A DNA stretch of 64,000 nt, from contig CAUWAG010000014.1 in assembly GCA_963556695.1 (NCBI GenBank), positions 248,001 through 312,000 on the forward strand. The letters are read 5' to 3'. The notes under the pieces are model-generated. The model saw only the letters and a program-made list of their open reading frames with translations, was not told the origin of the DNA and did no database searches. The position numbers were made by a program, and so were the translations under genes. The stretch comes from Anthostomella pinea (taxonomy: Eukaryota > Ascomycota > Sordariomycetes > Xylariales > Xylariaceae). Below are positions 1 through 9,567 of the stretch, in pieces. Position 1 is the stretch's first letter. Each line of letters begins with the position of its first letter.

Positions 1-111
1 TGGCTTCCCAACGCCGGCGGCGCCGTCAACAGGCTCAACCCCGTTCGAATCGAGACTGATATCCGTCAAGAGTTGCCCCTGGGCAGGGCCGTCTCGTGTT
101 TCTTTCTCCAT
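1..111 (-). CDS. 5' end of an unidentified gene, running off the left edge
   Basis: An ATG on the minus strand at 111 opens a frame that stays open for 37 codons to the edge of the window. The peptide starts MEKETRDGPAQG and is rich in Asp, Gly and Pro, with no signal peptide or membrane segment, so it looks like a disordered N-terminus. I do not recognise it. It would be transcribed away from the PLP/rhodanese gene and share the 1.5-kb upstream region with it. The frame is too short to be certain that it is coding. Confidence 0.4.
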   Translation of the reverse strand, partial: MEKETRDGPAQGQLLTDISLDSNGVEPVDGAAGVGKP

Positions 112-1480
112 TGCTGATGTCGTTCGGCGATGCTGTGGTAGGTCGGACTTCTGCACCTCTAGTTTGGTGATGAGAATGAGCAACGTTTGGTATCTGACTG
201 GCCGGTGTATGGAAACGGGGACGAGGTCATGAGATAACCCCCAAGTGAGTTCACGGTCGAGCTGCAATATGCAATGGGATGGTCCAGACTAGCTGACGTA
301 TCTGGCCATTAACCTTGATGGCAGCCAAGAAAGATGGTCAGAAACTCTTCCGAGATGTCCCTAGCCCAGTGCAACGCAAACGTTCTCGCGTTTGATCGGT
401 TTGTCAGAATGCAGCACGACAGGAAGGTGCTCATGGTCTTACTATCAGGGAGTGACGAAAACGTGCTTATAGATGATATTCTAAGTGTTGGTAAGTGGTG
501 GTAAGTGGTGGTAAGTGGTGGTAAGTGGTGGTAAGTGGTGGTAAGTGAGGTTGGTAAGTGTTTGTAAGTTTGTTGGTAAGACGTCCACCGACCGAAGACG
601 GTGCCGTTGGACGGAATAAGCTTTCCTGTGTACTAGTGGTAGTGCAGCGGTGTAATGAGTATAACCACGTAGTCCAATCTACGTCTTGCACTCATCGACA
701 AGTACCATCCTCGACTGGAAGGTAGGGAGGAGATACTGCACATCAGCGCCCAGACGGTAGTAGGTGGCGAACCGGGAATGGCATGTACATGCAATGCGAC
801 AGCGGCTTACACATGCCGGTGGCACTGGTATAGTGAAGTTCTGCCTCCTTACCGTCGGGCGTTTTGGCATGGGCTTGTTCTGGCCCAGGTGAAATATTCC
901 CGATTTGGTATGTGTAAAGGGGGACCATTGCCAAGCGTGGCCGGTGACACTCATTGGTCGAAAACCGCCTCAATTCTGCGCAGATCCCTGTACGATGTAG
1001 TGGAATTGGACCCCATTGGAGACGACGACGGGACATCGCGATTGTTCAAGGCGTTTGATCTGTCATTGATCGTACCGAGGGTACCTTGTGGTCCATATAC
1101 TTACTGGTCCTTTTCGACGGCACCGCACGCGTGCCATCCGTCTAAGCACGCCGCAAGCGGGCTAACCCGCATGTGAGCCAGTTTGAGGAAACAAGTTGCT
1201 CGTCGAGAGAGTTTCGTTCTTGGTGGGGACCCTCGGTGTGGACGCACCTCCATCTATTCAATGATGAAACAAACTCCTTCCCTTGATGACTGGACCGCCC
1301 GATGCAGCGATGGGAAGGTGCATGGTGAATCACTCTGTGGTACTGGAGAGTCATCCGGTTCTTTCCTTGAGGCGATGGAGAGCGACCAAGAGATATTGCC
1401 AGGATATGTCACACCACCACCACAAGGTTACGGTGTGAGTTCAACAAGGTCCCCAAACGAAGTATGCTTCGAGATATCCC
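112..1480. other. Intergenic region, no supported gene
   Basis: The region lies between two divergently oriented starts. It holds the 10-bp minisatellite at 483-560 and otherwise only short overlapping frames of odd composition. The longest (778-1176, plus) has no recognisable domain and is crossed by equally long frames on the other strand, so I do not call it. Confidence 0.6.
483..560. repeat. 10-bp minisatellite, unit GTAAGTGGTG
   Basis: Five perfect head-to-tail copies of GTAAGTGGTG occupy 491-540, with degenerate copies on both sides. Each unit contains the fungal 5' splice-site consensus GTAAGT. Confidence 0.95.
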
Positions 1481-1490
1481 ATATATAAAA
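1481..1490 (+). promoter_or_regulatory. TATA box of the PLP/rhodanese gene
   Basis: ATATATAAAA lies about 126 bp upstream of the ATG at 1616, a spacing that leaves room for a 5' leader of around 90 bases. No other TATA-like element is closer. Confidence 0.5.
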
Positions 1491-1615
1491 GCCATACCAA
1501 GCATTTTTACCGCTACTCTTCGCAGGCGAACGTACCGAGCACGCGGAGCCGATACCACCCAAGGCGAACAAGGAACCGACAGTCGAAGCGATACACCATC
1601 TCGCATTCGACCACC

Positions 1616-3652
1616 ATGGCGGACAACAACTTCCTCAACGTCTACACCGGACCAGACTCGGTTCGAAAATATTTCGACCCGGACTCAGCACCCCCTTTGC
1701 CCTTGGTAGAGCTGCCCGAGTGCCTCAACCCGTACCGGCAGGATGGGGTACGAATATACGCTAAGATGATGCCGATTCATCCGGCGAACAACGTCAAGGC
1801 TATGCCAGGTAAGCACCAGGACAAGACTAACCTCCGCCGACACATGAGCCTTGCTCACAAAATCTAGCCCTGAACATGCTCGAGAAGAGCGTCATACCCG
1901 GCAAGACAGACACCATCATCGAGTACAGCTCCGGCTCGACCGTCATCTCCATGTCCCTGATCTCGCGGGTCTTCTACGGGATCCCGGACGTGCGGGCGTT
2001 TCTCTCGAACAAGACCAGCGAGGCCAAGCTCAAGCTGATGCAGTTCTTCGGACTGGACATGTACGTCGTCCGTTGGTAGAGTCATGTTCGTGATGTTTGC
2101 GTGCTGAACCCGTGCCATAGCACCCTCTTCGGCGGACCTTCGCAACCGGAGCCGCTCGACCATCGCGGTGGCATACGAGTCGCGCAGAAGATGGCGGAGG
2201 AGTCGGAAAACATTGTTAACCCGAATCAGTACGACAACGACGACGTGAGTCAGGATCTGCCATCGCTGTGAACAGGAGCTAACGGGGATGATCAGAACTG
2301 GAAGTCGCATATAAGATGGACAGGCCCCCAGATCCTGAAGCAGTTACCGCAAATCAACCTTATCTGCTCCGGCATGGGCACTTCAGGTAAGGACATGAGA
2401 TCAGACACATGGAGCATGCTCGCTTACACATACCAGGGACCATGACGGGACTGGGCACATACTTCAAGGACGCCAAACCATCCGTCTTCCGCCTAGGGTA
2501 CGACCATCCATCCCCTTCCCCATCCCCCCTTCCGTTACGCACAAACAAGCTGACAAACCCCCAGCGTCTGCACCGCAGCCGGCGACCGCGTCCCGGGCCC
2601 ACGTTCCTTCGCCCTGCTCGCGCCCGTCGAGTTCCCGTGGAAAGCGTCCATCGATCACATCGAAGAGGTCGGCTCGCACGACTCGTTCTCGCTGTCGCTC
2701 GACCTCACGCGCCAGGGCATCGTCTGCGGGCCGTCGTCGGGCTTCAACCTCAAGGGCCTGTTCCAGTTCATCGAGAAGCGCAAGACGGCGGGCACGCTGG
2801 CGGACCTGGCGACGGGCGAGGGCGGGAGTGAGAGCGCCGGCGAGATTCATTGCGTGTTCGTGTGCTGCGACCTGCCGTACCAGTACATCAGCGAGTACTT
2901 TGACAAGCTGGGCCCGGAATACTTCCCGCCTATCCATAATGAGGTTTGTACACCTACCCGCCCATCTCATCTTGGACTGCAAGAGAGCAAGAGAGCAAGA
3001 CCATTCATTCTTGAGGAACGTACTAACCACATCGCAGGCCCTGACCAAAGTCGACCTCTACCGCTACGACGAAGCCTGGGAGCGCGACCCCGCCTCGGCG
3101 CTCCCGCACTTCTTCGATATCGGCGACATCCTGCGTCTCGTCTCGCGCATGGGCTTCTCCGACACCATCTCCGTGCAGGACATCCTGACCCCCAAGCCCA
3201 ACACCTTCATCCTCGACCTCCGACAGCCGACCGACTACGCGCGCTTCCACCTCCCCGGCTCCGCGAACCTGGCCCTCGCCTGTCCCAGGGACCGAAGCCC
3301 GTTCTCGGACCCCGAGGTCCTGGCGGCGGTGTGGAAGAGGCTGGATGCGATGTTCGAGGCGCCCGACGCGGAACTCCTGGAGCTGGTCCGCGGACGGCGG
3401 GTTCTGGTGCTTTGCTATGATGGCGATTGCTCGCGCGTGGCTACGAGTGTGCTGAGGGCGAAGGGGTTTGAGGCGGACAGTGTGCGTAGGGGGTTCACGG
3501 CGCTGGGGCACTTGAATGCGGGCGTTGAGCAGCAGGGAGCGTGCGAAAATGGAGGTGACGTGGCGGAGGAGTTCAAGCCGAAGATGGTGTTTACGGGTGG
3601 CGTGGAGGTGATACCGTCGCCGCCGCTTTCGGAGGGCGACGGGCCGGTATAG
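1616..3652 (+). CDS. PLP-dependent cysteine-synthase-fold enzyme fused to a rhodanese domain
   Basis: Seven exons splice in phase to 551 residues: 1616-1808, 1868-2060, 2121-2244, 2296-2386, 2437-2497, 2565-2943, 3038-3652. The N-terminal two thirds is a fold-type II PLP domain. HPANNVKAMPA corresponds to the cofactor-lysine region (GSVKDR in cystathionine beta-synthase), EYSSGSTVISMS to the substrate loop (TSGNTG) and GMGTSGTMTGLGTYFK to the phosphate-binding loop (GTGGTITG). The last exon is a rhodanese domain with ILDLRQPTDYARFHLPGS and the active-site loop CYDGDCSR, whose first Cys is the expected persulfide carrier. The family assignment is secure. Coupling of a cysteine- or cystathionine-handling site to sulfur transfer is inference; the exact reaction cannot be read. 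The variant lysine motif (NVKAMP for SVKDR) argues against plain cysteine synthase. The gene converges with the UCH gene. Confidence 0.85.
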
Positions 3653-3876
3653 CCTAGTCGTGCTGTGTCAAGGGGATAGGGCAGCTCGGGGGTCATTTGT
3701 GTGCGGTCATGGGCGTTTGTTTACATACCTAAATAGCAGGTTGTCTGGCATGAATTCAGAGCAAAAGTACCTACTTGAAGGAACCGAGAGAGATCCGCAG
3801 TGTGCGAAATAACTGACAGAACCCCATCTGCGTTCAAGTCCTTCCATGTTAGCAGCCACTCGACGAAAGAGTCCCC

Positions 3877-4694
3877 TCACGTCTTCCGGGCCAACGCAAT
3901 ACAGCTAAACCGTAAGTCCTCCCCACCAGCATCCTGCTCCAGCTTGATGACGCGCTTGAACCCTAGCTCCAGTGCCCGCGGGCTCAAAACATCCTCGTCA
4001 TCGGCCAGCGCGCCCCGATCCATCGGCCCCTTCCTATCACCCTCCAGCTCCCACAGCCTGCCGTCGACCTTGACAAACGCGACAAAGTGCTGCCCATTGT
4101 GGCCCTCACTCGTGGGCGCCGTATCGCCAATGCGCTCACACGCCTTGTGCGCCGCCTCAAAGCCCGCGTCATCGTACAGCATCTGCGCGCGTTCCTTCTG
4201 GTGCAGCGGGATCGCGGCGCGGCGGATGCGGTCCAGGTCCGAGCCCGGCGCGATGTGCGACGCGGCCGGCCCATTGATGGCGCAGTGCAGGAGGCCGATG
4301 GAGCCGCAGGCGTTGCCGATGGTCTGCTTGAACCAGATGACGGGCTCGTCGGGGCCGGCGCCGGCATAGTCATCCATGGATGCGGCCTGGGCGCGGCGGT
4401 CGGCGTCCCAGGCTGGCGTCTTCGGCATGATGACTAGGAGGGCCAGGGCGGGGCGGGGGATGAGGGAGAGGAGGGATGGATCGTCGAGCGACCAGACGTC
4501 GTGGAAGGCTAGGTCGGGTGAGAGGCCGAGTTTGGACGCTAGCTGGTTCATCACCTCGGGGTTGTTCTCTGGGTTTTTGCGTTAGACACGCTTATTCTGT
4601 CTGAGGTGAATGACTGAGATAAGGTAGAAAAGGTGGGAGGATATGGAACGGGTGATTTCATACCCAACATGACCCATTTCTTTGGCTCAGCCAT
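3877..4694 (-). CDS. Ubiquitin carboxyl-terminal hydrolase, UCH family (peptidase C12)
   Basis: Two exons (4664-4694 and 3877-4568, intron 4569-4663) join in phase to 240 residues beginning MAEPKKWVMLENNPEVMNQL, close to the usual UCH-L3/Yuh1 length. The oxyanion Gln and nucleophile Cys are in QTIGNACGSIGLLHC and the general-base His in GHNGQHFVAFV. Fifteen residues after that His, where UCH-L3 has catalytic Asp (LYELDGR), this protein has Glu in LWELEGDRKGP. UCH enzymes remove small adducts from the ubiquitin C-terminus in the cytosol. The start is taken from a short first exon with a good donor (GTATGA); the large second exon alone would lack the conserved N-terminal strand. Confidence 0.9.
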
Positions 4695-5920
4695 GATGAG
4701 TACTGGGGATGCCTCTGGTGACGGTACGTTGGTTACTCTCGGAAATTCAACTGACTGAGATCTTGATCGAACGTGTAGTAGGGGTGGATGAGACGATGGT
4801 CAGCTGGTTGTAGTTGATCGTTTGTTTGTGAATCATCTGGATGCAAGGCAGCAGAGTGAGAACGTCACGCCTCACGCGCTGAGACCCTGAGACGAGACCC
4901 TGAGACGAGACCCTGAGACGAAACCCTGGCAGTGCAGTCATGTCCCCTGTAGCTCAGGCGCCGTTGCCGCTAAATCGCCGTCTGTCAGCCCTTAAAGAGC
5001 GGAGCGTTGCAGCAAGGAGATCCGGGGAAATCGGGAGGCACAGCCATCGTGAGAGGGACCAACCTACAAGTTATCACTCAACTACTCCTAAGCCTAGGAA
5101 CTCTTACCGATGCAACGGATTGCGGTAGATCGAGGATAAATTTAGATTTCCCAGCCTTTCTTGATTCCCCGACCAACATCGTCTGCCCTTTCGGCACTTT
5201 CGGCCTGCGCATCCCCCTCCAGGTGCCGCTATGATCCGGGAGTCCGGGCATGTCTCATGTGAGGAGGCAAGGCAGCACGACGCGCCTAGGTCGCCGACAG
5301 TGGCGTGCAGCTGATCTGAACAAGTATAAAATTGATTTCCTTGTATGCCAATCATCCGTGTCGTCTAATCGTGGGTTCATCGGCCTTGAATGATTGCTGT
5401 GATCGATTTGGTGAGTATACTAACACGCATATAGGCTCCAGGACACAGGTGTCCGCTTCTCCTGAACATTCGTATTTCATAATACTGAAGGCCAGAGATG
5501 CGTCATGTGATCTAATAGTAGACTCAAATATGTTTCATTCAAAGAGTGCTGTGCAGGTATGCCCATATACATTTGAGGGGCCGTTGCCCGGCTCGTTCGT
5601 CTCTTCGGTATCGTAGTCAACCATGCTGCCGAGTGTGCTTCAAATAGAAATGCTTCGCCTACCAGATTGAGCCACACACCATCCTTGCTTTTATCATTTT
5701 TGACCGAACTCTTGGGAGCTCGTCTCTGCTTGACCGATGACCATGCCTGGAAGTCTGAGTTGGCATGAGCCGCTGTGCACATGCGAGTCGATCCCCGAGC
5801 CCCTTACATGCCGAGAGCATGTAACCTGTGTGCCGGGTCAGTGTTGGTGCTCGTAGACCTGGGGGTTTTATGTGATGCATCACCTTCAGTCGGGAGGAAC
5901 AGGAGCTCATCATGAAGCTT
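4695..5920. other. Intergenic region, no supported gene
   Basis: Between the UCH start and the TATA box of the secreted repeat protein I see only short overlapping frames. The one ordered feature is the 13-bp tandem repeat at 4883-4928. Confidence 0.6.
4883..4928. repeat. 13-bp tandem repeat, unit GACCCTGAGACGA
   Basis: Three full copies and a partial fourth, about 190 bp upstream of the UCH start codon. Its near-palindromic CTGAGAC core recurs just upstream. Confidence 0.9.
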
Positions 5921-5926
5921 GATGTG

Positions 5927-5934
5927 TATATAAA
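5927..5934 (+). promoter_or_regulatory. TATA box and CT-rich leader of the secreted repeat protein
   Basis: TATATAAAG lies 220 bp before the ATG at 6147. From about 6008 to 6090 the plus strand is almost wholly pyrimidine, a feature of the leaders of strongly expressed filamentous-fungal genes. Confidence 0.55.
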
Positions 5935-6146
5935 GCCCACTGTCTGGCCCATATAGAACAACATTCTACCCATCACTAACAACACCATCATCATCTGCAT
6001 CATCAAACGCTTTCCTCTCTTCTGTGTCTCTTTCCTCTTTTCCCTAAGTTTCTTTTCTCTTTCCTTTTTTCCTTCCTCTTCCCTCTGTCACAATACCCAC
6101 TCGGTCTCTACTACAATCTCTTACACAGCATACGCTAAACTCTACC

Positions 6147-6991
6147 ATGCCTTCCTTCGCTTCCTTCGCTATCGCGCTCACCATGGGCATGGGCGCTCTG
6201 ACTGGTCTCACCGCCGAATGTGCCGATGCCGATGCCCTTACCGTCACGGAGACTTGCACGGAGACTGTCGCTGCCGAGGCACTCACTACCACTGAGACTT
6301 GCACCGTCACCGACATGACGACAATGACTGTCTCAAACACGGTCATCGACATGTCTGTAACCACTTCCTACGCCGCCACAGCGACCAAGGTGCTCTTCCT
6401 CAACGCCACTGCCAAGGCACTTGCTGTCAACGAAACTATCACCGCCACTGAAACGCTCATCGACCTGTCTACGACCACTTCATACGCTGCCACAGCCACA
6501 AAGGTGCTTTTCTTCGACGCTACTGCCAAGGCACTCACTGCCAACGCCACTGGGGGGCGGCGGCGGGCCCGAATTCTTTCGTCACCTCGACGACGCCGTG
6601 CCCGGAGTCCTCCGCTTCCTTGGCCGTCCGTGCGCCATCACCGTACATACCCATAGAAAAAAATTCGGTATTCCTCAACGTCAGCGCGGCCGCCGTACCC
6701 GAAGTCAAGCAGTGCATACACGTGAATGCCACATGGGTTCCGGTAAACTCAGCGCTCAACATCAACAACTATACTAGCGTTATTGTCGACCCCGAAGTCG
6801 TTTGCTACATCAACACAGTCGACACGGCCCAGAACCTGACTCTCGGCTTCCAGTTCCCCTCCCAGACCGTTTTCGTCGGTCCGCCGCGAGGGCTTGACTG
6901 GGTTTGCTGTGAGTTCACTTCCTCAGCTGCTTGTCCGGATGCTCCGGCCACAAAACCGGATACCCGGGGATTAGTATCGTGCCTCTTCTGA
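6147..6991 (+). CDS. Secreted Thr/Ala-rich repeat protein, with a frameshift at a G run
   Basis: The start gives a clear signal peptide (MPSFASFAIALTMGMGALTG, cleavage near TA/EC). A Thr-rich region follows with two near-identical units, SYAATATKVLFLNATAKAL at about residues 74-92 and SYAATATKVLFFDATAKAL further on, joined by a Thr/Glu-rich linker; this looks like an O-glycosylated cell-wall or surface protein. At the six-G run 6552-6557 the frame is lost. The +2 frame directly after it continues with sensible protein (SFVTSTTPCPESS, then VFLNVSAAAVPEVKQCIHVN) to a TGA at 6991. One extra G would join the two exactly. A 66-bp intron (6909-6974) is possible near the 3' end and keeps the same stop. 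I do not recognise the family. Confidence 0.65.
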
Positions 6992-7520
6992 GCATCAGGC
7001 AAAAATGGGCTTGGCTCCTAATGGAAAGGGATATATGGTCGAAGCAGTTGCAGGTGATGGAGCAGTGGCAGGTGGATTGACTGTCCGCGGTTTCGTGTTT
7101 CGGTTGGCGTTTTGCATCGGCTAGGTCGTTCAGGAGTACATTCATTTGGAGCATGCGGCAATTGGTTCTGCTCATCATGGTCCGGTTTCTCGGTGGCGTC
7201 TTTTTGTCGAAGCATAGCATTAGGTACACTCGTTTTATTTCAAGCTTTGGCTTTGAAGTATTCTGTCTCCCCTGTTGTGGAGGAACTTGCGCTCAGCTCG
7301 ATAGGTGGTCTGACCCATCGCTGTTGTTGATCATGTTAGTTTGCGTACGCTCCTGGGTCCAGTCTTGGCTGGTTCTCTTGCGATCAAATGCTCAGAATAT
7401 TTTAAAAAACACAAGAAAAACATGCACGTCGTTTCACGCGTTCGTGTCTCACCAAGAATATACATCCTCAGTCCAGGCCACTCTTCCAGTCCTAGCAAAA
7501 GCTCCGTGCACATTCATACC

Positions 7521-7961
7521 ATGGCTCACTTTGAGAACCGCGACCAGAGTCAATGCTCTCTTGGAGTAAGTAGAAGGAGACCTTCCCGCTGGGGCGCGCA
7601 AATCCAAGCCCTCCCACCCATCGGCCTCGAGACAGCTATCACCGCGTCCATGACTAGCGAGCAAATCGACGCCTACGCCCTGCATGTACGTATCGAGGAG
7701 AAAACCCAGCGCCTCAAAGTGGACGATGCTGTCCCAACTGACCATTATCACAGGTCTGCGTCGCCTGGACCGCAGTACGATGCCTCGGGCCGGGACATCA
7801 ACACCCGCGAGCGGCGGTGTCGTGAGCGCCTGGAGAGACTTATGTTGAATGACTCGAACACTCAATATTGGATACCCAAAGTTTATGACTTACCCATGAG
7901 CGTGCACCGAGTTTGGCAGGTAGCTGTTCGCAGCGCTGGCAGGTGGGAGCGGCGTTGTTAA
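7521..7961 (+). CDS. Short SF1/BBP-like protein: ULM and helix-hairpin domain without the KH domain
   Basis: From the ATG at 7521 the frame encodes 146 residues. RRRPSRWGAQ matches the U2AF-ligand motif (ULM) of splicing factor 1/branchpoint-bridging protein. It is followed by LETAITASMTSEQIDAYALH, LHVRIEEKTQRLKVDDAVP, SASPGPQYDASGRDINTRE and RCRERLERLM, which track the SF1 helix-hairpin (SF1-HH) segment of fungal BBP closely. After LERLM the similarity stops; the KH-QUA2 RNA-binding domain and zinc knuckles that follow in BBP are absent and 30 unrelated residues lead to the stop. It is either a truncated duplicate of the essential BBP gene or a small protein that binds the large U2AF subunit without binding the branchpoint. 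The start could be as early as 7341 in the same frame. Confidence 0.6.
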   Translation: MAHFENRDQSQCSLGVSRRRPSRWGAQIQALPPIGLETAITASMTSEQIDAYALHVRIEEKTQRLKVDDAVPTDHYHRSASPGPQYDASGRDINTRERRCRERLERLMLNDSNTQYWIPKVYDLPMSVHRVWQVAVRSAGRWERRC

Positions 7962-8194
7962 GAAGGCTCCTAAGCTCAGGGGCAAGATAACTTGATAGCT
8001 TGGTAGGAGTGAATACTGTTCGCTGGCAGCTTCAACACATCCGGAATTTCTTCCGTTGCGATAGAAGATCTGCGTAGCGTAGGCCATATGCACTGCCATT
8101 CTCGTCACGCGGGGTGCGTGAACAGATGTTCCCTTCAAGAAAGGTAGTGATTTGTTCCAAACAATCTAATGACCCATAAAAAGCACTATCTACG

Positions 8195-8440
8195 ATGACG
8201 CCCGAATCTCTCTCGTTGGCGGCAAAGAGGTTACAATCACCGGATCGGGCCGTGGAACTGGTACTGGAGCCGGCATGGCAGGGGCGTTGGCCAGGAAGGG
8301 GCCATTGGTCGGAATTAACTACGTGAGCGACTCGAGCGGCCCGCGAGCCAATACAATAGCCGGGCGACTGCGAGCGGAGTGTGATGTTCAAGCTGTAATC
8401 AACCAAGCCGACATATCGATCGGAGATATCCAGAAGCTAT
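8195..8440 (+). pseudogene. Remnant of a short-chain dehydrogenase/reductase N-terminus
   Basis: ATG at 8195 gives MTPESLSLAGK only if one base is restored near 8223; the next frame then reads the Rossmann start VTITGSGRGTG..AGMAGALARKG, then VGINYVSDSS and a helix ending in VINQADIS. This is the TGxxxGxG cofactor-binding motif, beta-2 and the D-x-S of the NAD(P)-dependent SDR family. A two-residue duplication (TG) interrupts the glycine motif. No YxxxK active site follows, and sequence after about 8440 is unrelated on this strand. I read it as the decayed 5' end of an SDR gene. Confidence 0.5.
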
Positions 8441-8454
8441 TATCGCTCCGCCAA

Positions 8455-8600
8455 CGCGTTCGGAGCAATACGTATGGTTCGGGCCGTGGTTTCGCACATG
8501 CTGTCCGGAGACGCATTAGCAATATCGGCAGCGCGTATTACAAGCTCATCAACAAAAAGTTCCATTTGGTGCTCGTCTTCCTTGGATCCTTGGATGGGAG
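8455..8600 (-). pseudogene. Possible remnant of an enoyl-CoA hydratase/isomerase C-terminus
   Basis: On the minus strand one frame reads LFVDELVIRAADIANASPDS, which resembles the late helix of crotonase-family proteins (ALxxAxxIAxxSPxAV). Stops bound the segment on both sides and no other crotonase motif is visible, so the match rests on some 25 residues and could be chance. It abuts the SDR remnant, as if a small lipid-metabolism locus decayed here. Confidence 0.25.
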
Positions 8601-9033
8601 TTGTTAATCCTGAAAGGATGGGTGCTAACTGCGCCGTAGATATCTATGGTAGGCATGCGGATCCGACAGGAGCCGAATGCCGATATACAGACTGGCAGGA
8701 TTGGCTTGAAGCTGCAATATATATAACATGCTATGTGCCGGAGTGGGAAGTCGCCCGAGGGAAGAGTCAGGATCGGGCCCCATTTTGCCTCCCAACCTGC
8801 GTGATGTCAGTCTGGAAAAGTTCCTGGATATGGCACTACTATGTCATTGCCACGGCAAATGAAAATCTGAGTACAACAGAGGAAGAGCCACAGCGCATAA
8901 GTCTCGGGACACATATTTGCCAAGCCCAACATGCAAAGTATAAAGAATGCCATTAGTTTGCACACATCTTACTCGTACTTCAGCCTCAATAGTCATCCGT
9001 GGGCCCTCGATCCTGATACAACTTTGACAATGC

Positions 9034-9567
9034 ATGCACGCCCCCCCCACAATCCTCATCACCCTTGTGGCTCTCGTTATGCTGAAGCCGGTCAATGGCT
9101 TTTCAATCTTCGGCTGGAAACCCTGGAGCAAAACCCAAGTCCAAGAAATAGGCAACCCCGTCGACTGGACCTTCGATCTGTACATGGCAGGGAAGGAGAG
9201 TCGGACGTGCGAATCGATAATGGCGGGAGATGAGAAGGCAGACTTCAGCCGAAATGGGAAGGGCAATGTGGATGAAATCAAGATCAAGAAGGGTGGTGCC
9301 AAGGTAAGGAACACAGCATGAACCCCAGTCTCGTTTTCACATTGCAGTTGAACCGACTCTGACCTGTTCCAGTACCAATTCGCGGCTCTCGGTCTCCCAC
9401 CGGGCGCCTGGCGATGCGAGATACACACTTTCGACAATGCAGGCCGTAAAGGACATCCATGGGACACGCTAGCAGACATTCACGGGTGTGTTGAGATTGA
9501 TGGATACACGATCAAGGGGGCCAAGGCCGTCAACTGTCTTGCTGCCGAGAGCAACGACGACGATTGA
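9034..9567 (+). CDS. Small secreted protein, effector-sized, four cysteines
   Basis: Two exons (9034-9303, 9373-9567; 69-bp intron with GTAAGG donor) encode 154 residues. The N-terminus MHAPPTILITLVALVMLKPV is a strong signal peptide with likely cleavage after VNG. The mature part has FGWKPWSKTQVQEIG, a Lys/Gly-rich charged stretch before the intron, then FAALGLPPGAWRCEIHTFD, and ends in a Glu/Asp tail. It has four cysteines (SRTCES, WRCEIH, HGCVEI, VNCLAA), enough for two disulfides. An upstream ATG at 9030 is in another frame, so 9034 is chosen. I do not recognise a domain. Confidence 0.65.

Noticed and set aside
778..1176. 132-codon plus-strand frame
   Set aside because: Odd composition, no domain, equally long frames on the other strand, and it overlaps the likely promoter of the PLP/rhodanese gene.
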